Positions 47,900-56,800 are shown, counted from the first letter of the stretch. The stretch: DNA of 64,000 nt from Hydrogenothermaceae bacterium (GCA_026418455.1 JAOABH010000004.1:248001-312000), one strand, 5' to 3'. Notes: generated from the sequence alone by a model not told the origin. Numbers and translations are program-made.

Positions 47900-48266
47900 G
47901 GATTTTTTGGTATATATCTCTGCACTTTTTGATAACTGCGGTTATCTAACACTAAAAAAAGATAAAAGAACAGGCTCTATATATCCATACATAAAGATAA
48001 AAATAAAATCAAGAGATATTCTTCTCAAAGCTAAAGATATATTTGGAGGCTCTATAACAAAAAACGGTCTTATTTTAACCCATAGAAAAGCTAAACATTT
48101 TTTGGATATAATACTTAATTATTCATCTTTTCATAAAGACAAAATTCAGCTAATAAATAAGCTATATGAAACAAAGTTTTCAGGAAAATTTGAAAAAGAG
48201 AGAAAAGAAAAAATATACAGGGAGTTTAAGGAGTTAGAAAGAGATGGAAGAACTAAAAGAGTTTAA
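47886..48266 (+). CDS. LAGLIDADG-like domain protein, probably not catalytic
   Basis: 126 residues. The first helix FLVYISALFDNCGYL fits the LAGLIDADG helix (ISALFDNCG against LAGLIDADG), with the last acidic residue, normally metal-binding, replaced by Cys. It continues with PYIKIKIKSRDILLKAKDIFGGSI, the usual beta-sheet and helix order of single-motif members. It overlaps the ispG end and the next ORF start. GTG at 47886 or TTG at 47892 may start it. A domesticated endonuclease domain is likely; nothing in it suggests an active intron or intein. Confidence 0.6.
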   Translation: MELDRDFLVYISALFDNCGYLTLKKDKRTGSIYPYIKIKIKSRDILLKAKDIFGGSITKNGLILTHRKAKHFLDIILNYSSFHKDKIQLINKLYETKFSGKFEKERKEKIYREFKELERDGRTKRV

Positions 48267-48561
48267 TATAAAAGGTATAGCAACAGATGTAACTACATAC
48301 GAATGGGAAGAAAATGATATTATAAACAAAGCTCCCATAACTGTTTATAAAGTTTCAAAGAGAAGAGGTGGATTTACACTATATATGAAAGGATTAACAC
48401 AGGATTATGAGTGGTACTTTTCAAAGGGACTTACAATAATATCTGTTATACAAAACGGGAAAGTATTAAAAATAGAACATGAAGATGGAACATACTGGGT
48501 TGAACTGCAATTTAATCAGGAACTTTACGACTTTTTAAAAGAATTTATTACGGAGGAGTAA
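48244..48561 (+). CDS. hypothetical protein
   Basis: 105 residues, beta-rich and acidic (VTVYKVSKRRGGFTLYMKGLT-like strands, LEIEHEDGTYWVELQ region, FLKEFITEE end). I do not recognise a family. It starts inside the end of the LAGLIDADG-like ORF (23-bp overlap) and ends one base before argB, so it is part of the ispG-argB run. Confidence 0.6.
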   Translation: MEELKEFNIKGIATDVTTYEWEENDIINKAPITVYKVSKRRGGFTLYMKGLTQDYEWYFSKGLTIISVIQNGKVLKIEHEDGTYWVELQFNQELYDFLKEFITEE

Positions 48562-48562
48562 G

Positions 48563-49462
48563 TTGGAGAAAGCTATTGAAAAAGCTCAAATACTTTTAGA
48601 AGCACTTCCTTACATATCTACTTTCAGAGGTAAAACTTTCGTTATTAAGTATGGTGGAAATGCTATGGATAAAGCAGATTTAAGAGATGCTTTTGCTCAG
48701 GATATAGTTATGCTTAAGTTTATCGGTATAAATCCGGTAATAGTCCATGGAGGAGGTCCACAGATAGGTAGCTATCTTAAAAAGATGGGATTAGAGTCTA
48801 AATTTGTAGGTGGATTGAGAGTTACAGATAAAGAGACTATGGATATAGTTGAGATGGTTTTAGGTGGACTTGTAAATAAATCTATAGTTCAACTTATAAA
48901 CAAAGTGGGAGAGGGACACGTCAGAGCTGTTGGTATTACTGGAAAAGATGCGAATCTAATAAAAGCTAAAAAGTTAGATGCAGAAGAGTATTTTAAAAGT
49001 ATGGGAGAGTTTAGACCTTCTGAGCTTCTTGACCTTGGACATGTTGGAGAGGTTGTTGAGGTTAATCCGGAGATAATAAACTTTTTAGACAGTGGAGGAT
49101 TCATTCCTGTTATAGCTCCGATAGGTTATGATGAAGAAGGAAATGCATACAATATAAATGCAGATTTTGTAGCTTCTGCTGTTGCATCAGCTTTAAAAGC
49201 AGAAAAAGTTATATTCTTGACAGATATAGAAGGTTTAAAAGATGCAGAAGGAAAAACCGTTTCTTCAATAGATATTGCTACAATAAATAGATTGATAAAA
49301 GAAGGTGTTATAAAAGGTGGAATGATACCTAAGATGAAGGCTTGTATAGAAGCCGTTGAAAATGGTGTTAAAAAGGCTCATATAATTGATGGAAGATTAC
49401 CTCACTGTGTTTTACTTGAAATATTTACAAAAGAAGGGGTAGGAACAGAAGTTTCTCTTTAA
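48563..49462 (+). CDS. argB: acetylglutamate kinase
   Basis: 299 residues. VIKYGGNAM, VIVHGGGPQI, NADFVASAVA and LTDIEGL mark the amino-acid kinase fold; the N-terminal helix (EKAIEKAQILLEALPYI) is the one used for hexamer assembly and arginine inhibition in thermophile enzymes. Starts with TTG behind GGAGGAGT. Second step of arginine synthesis, using N-acetylglutamate made by ArgJ. Confidence 0.95.
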   Translation: MEKAIEKAQILLEALPYISTFRGKTFVIKYGGNAMDKADLRDAFAQDIVMLKFIGINPVIVHGGGPQIGSYLKKMGLESKFVGGLRVTDKETMDIVEMVLGGLVNKSIVQLINKVGEGHVRAVGITGKDANLIKAKKLDAEEYFKSMGEFRPSELLDLGHVGEVVEVNPEIINFLDSGGFIPVIAPIGYDEEGNAYNINADFVASAVASALKAEKVIFLTDIEGLKDAEGKTVSSIDIATINRLIKEGVIKGGMIPKMKACIEAVENGVKKAHIIDGRLPHCVLLEIFTKEGVGTEVSL

Positions 49463-50145
49463 AGGTTTTTAGATAGGTATTCATTTATAATATTCAAACT
49501 GCTACTTGTCCCTATCCTTTCTGCTCCGGAGCTTATCATATTCATAAATGTTTCTAAATCTCTTATGCCTCCGGAGGCTTTAATCTTTATTTTACCTTGA
49601 GAGGCTTCTTTTAAAACATTTATATCGTTAATGGTAGCTCCAGATGTGTTGAAACCTGTACTTGTTTTTACAAACTCAACTCCATAATCTACTAAAATCT
49701 TAACAGCTAAAATTTTTTCCTCATCTGTTAAGAATCCTGTTTCTATGATAACTTTTCTAACTACACCTTCTGTCTGTGATGTTATCTCTTTAAGCTCTCT
49801 TTCTATGTAATCATAATCCTTACTTTTAAAAGCTGTTATATTCCATACTATATCAAGCTCTTTTGCACCATCTTCAATAGCTTTTAAAGCTTCTTTTACT
49901 TTTATCTCTATTTTGTTTAAACCAAGAGGAAATCCAACAACACTACACACTTTGACAGGAGAGTTTTTAACTCTTTCAAAAGCAAACTTAACAAAAGCTG
50001 GATTTATACATACAGAAGCAAATTTATATTTAGTGGCTAACTGACACTCTTCTTCTATATCTTTATAAGTTAACTGTGGTTTAAGTATAGAGTGGTCTAT
50101 ATACTTAGTTATGTTTGAATACAAATCCATACCAGATATAATCAT
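49459..50145 (-). CDS. deoC: deoxyribose-phosphate aldolase
   Basis: 228 residues. YIDHSILKPQLTYKDIEE at the N-terminus, SVCINPAFV, VVGFPLG, ELDIVWNI, the Schiff-base Lys in FVKTSTGF, and IKASGGIRD. Cleaves deoxyribose 5-phosphate to acetaldehyde and glyceraldehyde 3-phosphate. The start at 50145 follows GAGGAAG and lies 41 bp inside prmA; an ATG at 50130 is also possible. The end overlaps argB by 4 bp. Confidence 0.95.
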   Translation of the reverse strand: MIISGMDLYSNITKYIDHSILKPQLTYKDIEEECQLATKYKFASVCINPAFVKFAFERVKNSPVKVCSVVGFPLGLNKIEIKVKEALKAIEDGAKELDIVWNITAFKSKDYDYIERELKEITSQTEGVVRKVIIETGFLTDEEKILAVKILVDYGVEFVKTSTGFNTSGATINDINVLKEASQGKIKIKASGGIRDLETFMNMISSGAERIGTSSSLNIINEYLSKNL

Positions 50146-50941
50146 CTCTTCCTTCCTCTGACATACTATCTATTTTTACCAGTTGGAGATTATTTTTTTC
50201 TGCCATCTTTAATATTTTTTCCTTCTCTTCTTCTTTAAATATTCCACTTACAAGCCAGTATTTTTTAAATTTCTTTGCTAAAATATCAAATCTATCTTTG
50301 AATATATCCATCTGTAAGTTTGATAACAGTATGTCATGCTTAGGTAGATTATCATTTATATCTGACGCAAAACAGTTTATATCAACCTCATTTTCCCAAG
50401 CGTTTATTTTACATTCTTCAACAGCTCTTGGGTCTATATCAAATGCATCGACAGATTTTGCTCCCACTTTTTTTGAGGCTATTGCAAGTATTCCTGTTCC
50501 TGTTCCCACATCTAAAACTGTATCTTCGGAAGTTATATAATCAGGAATAAATTTAAGTAGTAGTCTTGTTGTAGGATGAAGACCTGTTCCAAAAGCCATT
50601 GAAACCTTTATCTTTATAGGTATAAAATCTTTTTCTTCATAAATCTCCCACTCCGGAATAATGATAAATTTTCCAACCTGTATAGGTTTAAAGTTCTCTT
50701 TCCATTTTTCTTCCCAATCTTCCTCTTTTATATCTTCTATCCTTTGTATTTTTCCGTTACCTATATCTTCAAAGATGGCTTCTATCACCTGTTTTATATC
50801 TTCAAACTCTTCATCTTGGCCATATATTGCAAAATTTACCTCTTGGTTTTCTCTACCTAATATCTCAAAACCGTATCCATTTAGTTCTACTACAAATATC
50901 TCAAATAAATTTTCCGGAATCTGACATATAAACTTTTTCAT
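50105..50941 (-). CDS. prmA: ribosomal protein L11 methyltransferase
   Basis: 278 residues. DWEEKWKENFKPIQVGKFIIIP links the substrate-binding N-domain to the Rossmann methyltransferase domain: AFGTGLHPTTRLLL, VLDVGTGTGILAIAS, FDIDPRAVE and SNLQMDIF. Trimethylates L11. The start overlaps hspR by 4 bp and the gene is downstream of dnaJ-hspR in the same operon. Confidence 0.93.
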   Translation of the reverse strand: MKKFICQIPENLFEIFVVELNGYGFEILGRENQEVNFAIYGQDEEFEDIKQVIEAIFEDIGNGKIQRIEDIKEEDWEEKWKENFKPIQVGKFIIIPEWEIYEEKDFIPIKIKVSMAFGTGLHPTTRLLLKFIPDYITSEDTVLDVGTGTGILAIASKKVGAKSVDAFDIDPRAVEECKINAWENEVDINCFASDINDNLPKHDILLSNLQMDIFKDRFDILAKKFKKYWLVSGIFKEEEKEKILKMAEKNNLQLVKIDSMSEEGRDDYIWYGFVFKHN

Positions 50942-51372
50942 TCTTCATTTTTCCCCTTTTTGTACTTTTCGTAAATGTAATCTTCTATCTTCATAATCTG
51001 TATATGTGGTATTTTTACCAATGCGTTTTTCTGTGCCTCTGTATCTTCTGAAAATCTCCTTCTTATCTCTTCCTGTATATAATCTAATAACTGTTCTATC
51101 TGGTTTTGAAGTTCCGTCATCTGTGATCTCATCCTAAGGATAGCATCCACTCCTGCAAGATTAACTCCAAGCTCCCTCGTTAAAAATAGTATAAACTCAA
51201 GTTTCTCCAAATCTTCTTCTGAGTATAATCTTGTTCTACCTTCTGTCCTTGAAGGAACTAAAAGCCCCTCTTTTTCGTATAATCTCAAAGTTTGTGGATG
51301 TATCTTATACATCCTCGAAACTGCACCTATCATATATACAGGCTCTTTCTTCTTATCACCTTTTTTATTCAT
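50938..51372 (-). CDS. hspR: MerR-family heat-shock repressor HspR
   Basis: 144 residues. MerR-type winged helix with the HspR pattern: VYMIGAVSRMYKIHPQTLRLYEKEGLLVPSRTEGRTRLYSEEDLEKLEFI, then a coiled coil. HspR normally binds HAIR sequences (CTTGAGT-N7-ACTCAAG) and represses chaperone genes. It lies 13 bp after dnaJ, and a HAIR-like element sits at the dnaJ promoter, so autoregulation is likely. Confidence 0.9.
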   Translation of the reverse strand: MNKKGDKKKEPVYMIGAVSRMYKIHPQTLRLYEKEGLLVPSRTEGRTRLYSEEDLEKLEFILFLTRELGVNLAGVDAILRMRSQMTELQNQIEQLLDYIQEEIRRRFSEDTEAQKNALVKIPHIQIMKIEDYIYEKYKKGKNEE

Positions 51373-51385
51373 GGAACATCACCTC

Positions 51386-52516
51386 TTACTCAGGTTTTTC
51401 AAACCTTGTTTGTATTTTTTGGTCTTCTTTGAGTTTTGATAAACATTTTTTAGCATCTTTTGAAAGTTCATCTTCGGAAGGTATCACTACATTTGTAATA
51501 ACTATAAAGTCTCCGTATCCTGAGGTTTTTAATTTTGGCATACCTTTTCCTGGTATTCTTATTAATTCTCCTGGTTGAGTTCCTGGTTTAATCTTTACTT
51601 TCTCTGTTTTCCCACTTATATGTGGCACTTCTATCTCTGTTCCTGATATTGCTTCCCATACTGATAAATTTACTTTTATATATAGATTATCTCCTTTTCT
51701 TTCAAACAGATAGTGAGGTTGGACGTTTATTATTATCCATAGGTCTCCCGGAACACCTCCAAATCTTCCACTATGTCCTTTACCTGGAATTCTTAACTTT
51801 GAGCCGTTATCTACTCCCGGAGGTATTCTGACCTTTACTTCCTCTTTTCTTATAACCAAACCTCTTCCAGCACAAACATCACACGGCTCTCTTAACACAC
51901 CTTCTCCTTTACAGGTAGGACAGGTTTGAGACATCCTAATAAAACCAAGATTTTGGTATATCTCTCCTCTACCTCCGCAGGTAGGACAAACTCTCTCGCT
52001 ACTTCCAGCTTTTACTCCAGTTCCGCCACAGGCATCACAGATTACATACCTTGGAACTTCTGTTGTGATTGTTTTTCCATTATAGGCATCTTCTAAGGAT
52101 ATAGTTAAAGTTTGATAGAGGTCAGTTCCATCTTCTCTTTTATAGGAAGTTCTTTTGCTTTCTCTCTGGCTTTTTCTTCCACCACCAAAGATATCAAATA
52201 TATCTTCAAAGATATCTTCTAAATCTATCCTCTGTCCGCCGAAACCTGAGAAACCTCCAAATCCACCAAAATCAGATCCTGCTGAACCACTTAATCCTGC
52301 ATGACAAAACTGGTCGTATATTTTTCTTTTTTCTGGATCCGATAAAACTTGATACGCCTCACTTATCTCTTTAAATTTCTCTTCAGCCTCTTTATTGTTA
52401 GGATTAAGGTCAGGGTGATACTGTCTGGCAAGTTTCCTATAAGCCTTCTTTATCTCATCCTGTGTAGCATTTCTACTTACACCTAAAACTTCATAGTAAT
52501 CTCTCTTTCCTGCCAT
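51386..52516 (-). CDS. dnaJ: chaperone DnaJ
   Basis: About 376 residues. J-domain with HPD at residues 34-36, a Gly/Phe-rich linker ([14 protein letters not shown]), four zinc motifs [24 protein letters not shown] and CDVCAGRG, and a C-terminal substrate domain. Hsp40 partner of DnaK. The frame extends to a GTG at 52525, but the ATG at 52516 follows AAGGTG at good spacing and gives the normal [12 protein letters not shown] start. Confidence 0.95.
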   Translation of the reverse strand: MAGKRDYYEVLGVSRNATQDEIKKAYRKLARQYHPDLNPNNKEAEEKFKEISEAYQVLSDPEKRKIYDQFCHAGLSGSAGSDFGGFGGFSGFGGQRIDLEDIFEDIFDIFGGGRKSQRESKRTSYKREDGTDLYQTLTISLEDAYNGKTITTEVPRYVICDACGGTGVKAGSSERVCPTCGGRGEIYQNLGFIRMSQTCPTCKGEGVLREPCDVCAGRGLVIRKEEVKVRIPPGVDNGSKLRIPGKGHSGRFGGVPGDLWIIINVQPHYLFERKGDNLYIKVNLSVWEAISGTEIEVPHISGKTEKVKIKPGTQPGELIRIPGKGMPKLKTSGYGDFIVITNVVIPSEDELSKDAKKCLSKLKEDQKIQTRFEKPE

Positions 52517-52546
52517 ACACTTCACCTTTTGTTTTTTTACTAAACT

Positions 52547-52576
52547 AATATAAAACTTTAGTGCAATATTGTCAAG
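52547..52576 (-). promoter_or_regulatory. dnaJ-hspR promoter with HAIR-like operator
   Basis: The minus strand has TTGACA (52575-52570), 17-bp spacer, TATATT (52552-52547). Overlapping the -35 is CTTGACA-N7-ACTAAAG (52576-52556), which matches the HspR HAIR consensus CTTGAGT-N7-ACTCAAG at 11 of 14 positions. Confidence 0.6.
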
Positions 52577-52619
52577 TTTTTTATAAAAAGTGATTTAAAG
52601 GTATATTTTTATCATTTAC

Positions 52620-52676
52620 TTGACAACTGAATAAATATTCATTAGTATATTATTACTAATTTAAAATTAGTAATAC
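52620..52676 (+). promoter_or_regulatory. nickel/hydrogenase operon promoter with TetR-like and NikR-like operators
   Basis: TTGACA (52620-52625), 17-bp spacer, TAGTAT (52643-52648). Within the spacer lies TGAATAAATATTCATTAG (52628-52645), one of three related boxes in this locus. Over the start site lies TTATTAC-N13-GTAATAC (52650-52676), with 11-base perfect arms, matching the geometry of delta-proteobacterial NikR sites (GTGTTAC-N13/14-GTAACAC). GGAGG then precedes the first ATG at 52687. Confidence 0.65.
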
Positions 52677-52686
52677 GGAGGACGAA

Positions 52687-53364
52687 ATGAAAAAATTAGT
52701 TCTTGCCTTACTTCTTTTGTTTAACATTAGTTTTTCTCACGAATTATGGATTGAGGAGAGTGAAAACGGCTATACGCTTCTATACGGTCATCTTAATCCT
52801 CAAGTTGGTGAAGATAAGTTTGTAAAATACTCTCCGGAGAATGTCCTAGATGTTAAGTGTTTTGACCATCAGAGAAAAGAGAAAAATGTAAAAGTAGAAA
52901 AAGTGTATCCTTTTAAAATAGTCGGAAAGTGTGATCTGTTATATATTCTTTTTTCAACAGGATACTGGACAAAAACACCTTATGGATTTAAAAATCTTCC
53001 AAAGAATAAAGTTAACATGCCAATTGAAAGTTGGCAATCTTTTGAATCTATAAAAAAATTAAGCAGTTTTATTGATACACCATTAACCGATAACCTTGAA
53101 ATAAGTCCACTTCAAAATCCTTTTAATATTCATGTGGGAGAAAAATTAACTGTTTTGGTAACTTATGGTAAAAAACCTTTAAAAGATGTGATTGTTGCTT
53201 ATGACGGGAAACCTATAGGAACTACAGATGATGAAGGAAAGATAAATATCAGGATAAAGCATCCTTACCAGCAGTATATATCTACTTCTTATAAAATTAA
53301 GTCGGATGGAGTAAAAGCTGACAGTATTATCTATACATCAATCCTTAACTTTGAGGTCAAGTAG
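52687..53364 (+). CDS. periplasmic DUF4198-type nickel transport accessory protein
   Basis: 225 residues. Signal peptide of about 17 residues ending at FSHELWIEE, placing a His near the mature N-terminus, then beta-rich DUF4198-like sequence (YGHLNP, VTYGKKPLKDVIVAYDGKPIGTTDDEGK) with an Ig/carboxypeptidase-regulatory-like fold at the end. Such proteins accompany NikM-type ECF nickel transporters (NikK role). First gene of the nickel/hydrogenase run, behind a NikR-like operator. Confidence 0.72.
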   Translation: MKKLVLALLLLFNISFSHELWIEESENGYTLLYGHLNPQVGEDKFVKYSPENVLDVKCFDHQRKEKNVKVEKVYPFKIVGKCDLLYILFSTGYWTKTPYGFKNLPKNKVNMPIESWQSFESIKKLSSFIDTPLTDNLEISPLQNPFNIHVGEKLTVLVTYGKKPLKDVIVAYDGKPIGTTDDEGKINIRIKHPYQQYISTSYKIKSDGVKADSIIYTSILNFEVK

Positions 53365-53366
53365 TT

Positions 53367-53786
53367 ATGATTTTGAAGATTATTATCTCTCTACTTTTAT
53401 CTCTCAGCTTTTCTTTTGCTCATGACTTACAGTATAAATTAGAAAATACAGGGCAAACCGTAGTTATATGGTTCTTCTTTCCAGATGGTTCAAAGTTTTC
53501 TTATGAAAATTTTGAGATATATAGAGAAGGTGAAAAAGTTCCTTTCCAGGTAGGTAGGACAGATGCTCTTGGAAGAGTGATTTTTATTCCAGATAGGGCA
53601 GGTAAATGGCTGGTTAAAGTTTACTCAGAAGATGGACACGGCAAAAATATAGTAATAGAAGTAAATAAGGGTGGATATACTGAAAAAGGTAGTTCTGTAT
53701 ATGAGAAATTTAGTAAAGTTATAACCGGTGTAGGAATTATCTTTGGAATCTTCGGTCTTATATCAATTTTTAAGAAAAGGGGGTAA
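53367..53786 (+). CDS. small periplasmic/membrane nickel-transport accessory protein (NikL-like)
   Basis: 139 residues. Signal peptide ending at SFAHDLQYKL (again a His at the mature N-terminus), a beta-sandwich core with GRTDALGRVIFIPDRAGKWLVKV, and a C-terminal membrane helix (VITGVGIIFGIFGLISIF) with a positive tail. Position between the DUF4198 protein and NikM, and this topology, fit the NikL-type component that substitutes for CbiN; this is inference from context. Confidence 0.6.
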   Translation: MILKIIISLLLSLSFSFAHDLQYKLENTGQTVVIWFFFPDGSKFSYENFEIYREGEKVPFQVGRTDALGRVIFIPDRAGKWLVKVYSEDGHGKNIVIEVNKGGYTEKGSSVYEKFSKVITGVGIIFGIFGLISIFKKRG

Positions 53787-53792
53787 GATTTC

Positions 53793-54841
53793 ATGAAGAA
53801 GTTTTCTCTTTTATCTGTTTTATTAATTCTTCCGTCTTTTGCATTTGCTCACCATGGAGTTGCTTCTTTAGGAGCAGCAGGATTAGAAGGTCCTGGGGCA
53901 TCTTTGGAAACATCAAGCAGTGCCACACTTCCGGAAGGTAGCTGGCTTTTCTATGGAAAATTGGATTATGTTGAATGGAAAAAGTATAGCTGGGATAAAT
54001 TCCCAGATCAAAAAGATAATTATCAATTCTGGATGTATGGGATAGGATACGGATTGAAACCATACTTATCTCTCTATGCTTTTGTGCCTTACTATACAAA
54101 AAAAGAGATAAAATCAAAGGTGGCAAATGATCCAAACTCAGGTTTTTATAACTTTACTTCATCCGGTTTTGCAGATATATCCTTTATGGCTGTTTTAGGG
54201 TATAAGTACGATAGAGGATTTAAGTTTATTCCTAAAAAAAAAGCCTTGATGATATGATGGATTGGCATTTTACAACATACTTCGGTTTCTCGTTACCTAC
54301 GGGAGATTATAATGGCTCTACAGTTGATAAAGTTAGAGGTGATTTCGAAGCAGATATGGCTACAGGTTTTGGTAAACCTTATCTTTTGATAGGTCAAACT
54401 GCAACAAAACAGTTAGTCAGTTTCCCAAGATTAACCTTACTTTTTGATACAAATTACACAAAATTTTTCGAAAAAAGTTATAACTACAAAAATCCAGATG
54501 GAACGAACAAAAAGTATAAATATGGAGATGAGTTTAGATTTAATACGGCAATTGCCTATAGAACTTTAACAGTTCCGGAGCAGAAATTAAGATTTGATAC
54601 TCTCTTGGAAGCAAATTTCCAGTATAACCAAAGAGATAAGGAAGATGGTGTTAAATCTGAAGGGTCAGGTGGAAAGATTTTATATGGAATAATAGGGGGA
54701 AGACTGTACTATAAAAGCACATCCTTGGGAGTTGGTATAAAAGTTCCCGTTTGGAAAAAGTTAAATGAGGAATCTACCCAACAAGGGGGAGAAGGTAAGG
54801 AAAGATACAGATTTATAATAACATTCTCTGCTCTTTTTTAG
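53793..54841 (+). pseudogene. outer-membrane beta-barrel protein of nickel operon, split by frameshift at A9
   Basis: Two ORFs (53793-54257 and 54254-54841) together encode about 350 residues: a signal peptide ending FAFA|HHGVAS, then amphipathic strands rich in aromatic residues (WLFYGKLDYVEWKKYSW, YGLKPYLSLYAFVPYY, TTYFGFSLPTGDYNG) ending in FIITFSALF, a typical barrel C-terminus. The frames meet at A9 (54234-54242); ten or seven A restore one frame. It may be an outer-membrane nickel or small-solute channel. Either it is inactivated, or slippage on A9 yields some full-length protein. Confidence 0.75.
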
Positions 54842-54851
54842 GGGGGTTATG

Positions 54852-55499
54852 ATGCATATACCTGATGGATTTATAGCTCCGCAAGTTTATATACCGATGT
54901 ATATAGTTGATATAGGTTTGATTGCTTACGGTTTTAATAAGTTAAAAGATAACTTAGGACGAGAGCGTTTTGCAACTCTCTCAGTTCTATCGGCTTTATC
55001 CTTTGTGTTAATGTCTATAACATTTCCTCTACCAGGAGGAACATCTGTCCATATAACAGGTATAACTATATTATCAGTTTTATTGGGATACTGGGTTAGC
55101 TTTGTCTGTGTTTCAATAGTACTTTTTATACAAGCCGCTATCTTTGGTGAAGGGGGAATAACATCCTTCCCTGTAAACAGTATAGGTATAGCATTTATAG
55201 GTAGTATAGCTTCATACTACACTTTTAACATTTTAAAAAGATTTCTAAATCAATATATGGCTTTGTTTATATCTGGCTGGTTATCTCTTAATCTATCTGC
55301 ACTGTTTATAGGTTTTACATTAGGCCTTCAACCTATAATTGCTCATGATACAGCTGGAAAGCCTCTCTTTTTTCCATTTGGATTTAGTATAGCAGTTCCG
55401 GCTGTTGTAATCCCTCATCTCTTTGCAGGTATAATAGAAGGTATATATACAGTTTTTATCTATAAAGTATTAAAATCTAAGGGACTTACAGATGTATGA
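54852..55499 (+). CDS. nikM: ECF nickel transporter substrate-binding membrane component NikM (CbiM family)
   Basis: About 215 residues with six or seven membrane helices. MHIPDGFI at the N-terminus is the CbiM/NikM hallmark: Met1 and His2 bind the metal. The frame also has an ATG at 54849, but only 54852 places His at position 2, and GGGGGG has suitable spacing to it. Nickel rather than cobalt is inferred from nikR and the hydrogenase genes downstream and the absence of cbiN. It overlaps nikQ by 8 bp. Confidence 0.9.
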   Translation: MHIPDGFIAPQVYIPMYIVDIGLIAYGFNKLKDNLGRERFATLSVLSALSFVLMSITFPLPGGTSVHITGITILSVLLGYWVSFVCVSIVLFIQAAIFGEGGITSFPVNSIGIAFIGSIASYYTFNILKRFLNQYMALFISGWLSLNLSALFIGFTLGLQPIIAHDTAGKPLFFPFGFSIAVPAVVIPHLFAGIIEGIYTVFIYKVLKSKGLTDV

Positions 55500-56031
55500 C
55501 AGATATCTTTTAACTGTGTATATATTAACTGTTTTTCTTATAACTTCTATTCATAACATTGGATTTTATCTTATAGTTTTTCTATTTTTTTCAATTTTTT
55601 CTTTGAAAGATTTATATAGGTTACTGAAAAAATCTATCTTTTCCATCTTACTGTTTAACAGTGTTGTATCCATTTCTTATATTTTTATTAATGGTTTTGA
55701 CAAAGACTATCTTTTACTCATAAATTTAAGAGTTATTGTCCTCACATATATAACATTTTTTATTACCTCAAAAATAAATTTATTTAAAGCACTGTCTTTT
55801 TCTAAAACTTTAACTACATTACTTGTGTTATCATACAGTCAGATATTAACTTATAAGAAACTTTTTGAAGAGTTTAATATGGCTTTAACTACAAGAGCAG
55901 TAAAAGAGTTAAAATTTAGTGATTACTTAAATTTCTACGGTAAAGTTTTTGAGTTTTTCTTTGATAAATCCACTAAAAATGTAAAAGATATATCTGATGG
56001 AATGAGATCAAGGGGTTTTTTTAATGATTAA
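55492..56031 (+). CDS. nikQ: ECF transporter transmembrane component NikQ (CbiQ family)
   Basis: 179 residues, shorter than usual CbiQ (about 240). Four or five membrane helices, then the cytoplasmic coupling region with ALTTRAVKEL and the conserved DGMRSRGF, the two Arg-containing helices that contact the ATPases. Couples ATP hydrolysis to NikM. Overlaps both neighbours by 8 bp. Confidence 0.82.
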   Translation: MYDRYLLTVYILTVFLITSIHNIGFYLIVFLFFSIFSLKDLYRLLKKSIFSILLFNSVVSISYIFINGFDKDYLLLINLRVIVLTYITFFITSKINLFKALSFSKTLTTLLVLSYSQILTYKKLFEEFNMALTTRAVKELKFSDYLNFYGKVFEFFFDKSTKNVKDISDGMRSRGFFND

Positions 56032-56791
56032 CCTTAAAGAGATTACTTATAAAAATGAAAAGCAGACAGTTTTAGACAGTATATCTTTACATATAGAGGA
56101 TGGGGAAAAAATAATATTAATAGGAGTAAATGGTACCGGAAAAACCACGTTATTGAAAATATTAAATGGTCTTATGTTTCCATCATCTGGAGAATATATC
56201 TATAATGGGCAAAAAGTAGATAAAAACTTTTTAAAGAAGAATGGAAAAATATTCAGAAAGGAAGTTGTAATGTTATTTCAGAACCCAGACGTTATGTTAT
56301 TTAATCCAACAGTCTATGATGAGATATCTTTTGGACTTAAACAGTTTAACTTTAGTGATGTAGAAGAGAGGGTAAAATATTGGGCAGAGATGTTTGGTAT
56401 TACAAAATATTTAAATACATCACCTTTCGAGTTAAGTGGGGGAGAAAAACAAAAGGTAGCTTTAGCATCTATACTTGCGATAGAGCCAAAAGTCTTACTT
56501 CTTGATGAACCTACCTCAAATTTAGACCCAAGAGCAACAGGATGGCTTATAGATTTTTTACAAAACTTAAATCTAACGATGGTAATAACTACACATAATC
56601 TAAGTATAGCTCCGGAACTTGGTAATAGAGTGGTAGTTCTTGGAGAAAATCATAGAATTCTTTACGATGGAGATATAGATATCTTTTTGAAAGATGAAAA
56701 ACTACTTATAGAGGCAAATTTGGTTCATGTACATAAACACAGGCATAATGGCTTGATCCATTCACATTTTCATATTCACAACTGGGAATAG
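56024..56791 (+). CDS. nikO: ECF transporter ATPase NikO (CbiO family)
   Basis: 255 residues. Walker A GVNGTGKTT near residue 40, Q-loop FQNPDVMLFNPTV, signature LSGGEKQKVALA, Walker B VLLLDEPTSNLDP, and switch His in VITTHNL. The final 25 residues are His-rich (HVHKHRHNGLIHSHFHIH), a likely nickel-buffering tail. Energises nickel uptake with NikM and NikQ. Confidence 0.92.
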   Translation: MINLKEITYKNEKQTVLDSISLHIEDGEKIILIGVNGTGKTTLLKILNGLMFPSSGEYIYNGQKVDKNFLKKNGKIFRKEVVMLFQNPDVMLFNPTVYDEISFGLKQFNFSDVEERVKYWAEMFGITKYLNTSPFELSGGEKQKVALASILAIEPKVLLLDEPTSNLDPRATGWLIDFLQNLNLTMVITTHNLSIAPELGNRVVVLGENHRILYDGDIDIFLKDEKLLIEANLVHVHKHRHNGLIHSHFHIHNWE

Positions 56792-56800
56792 GAGGTAAAG

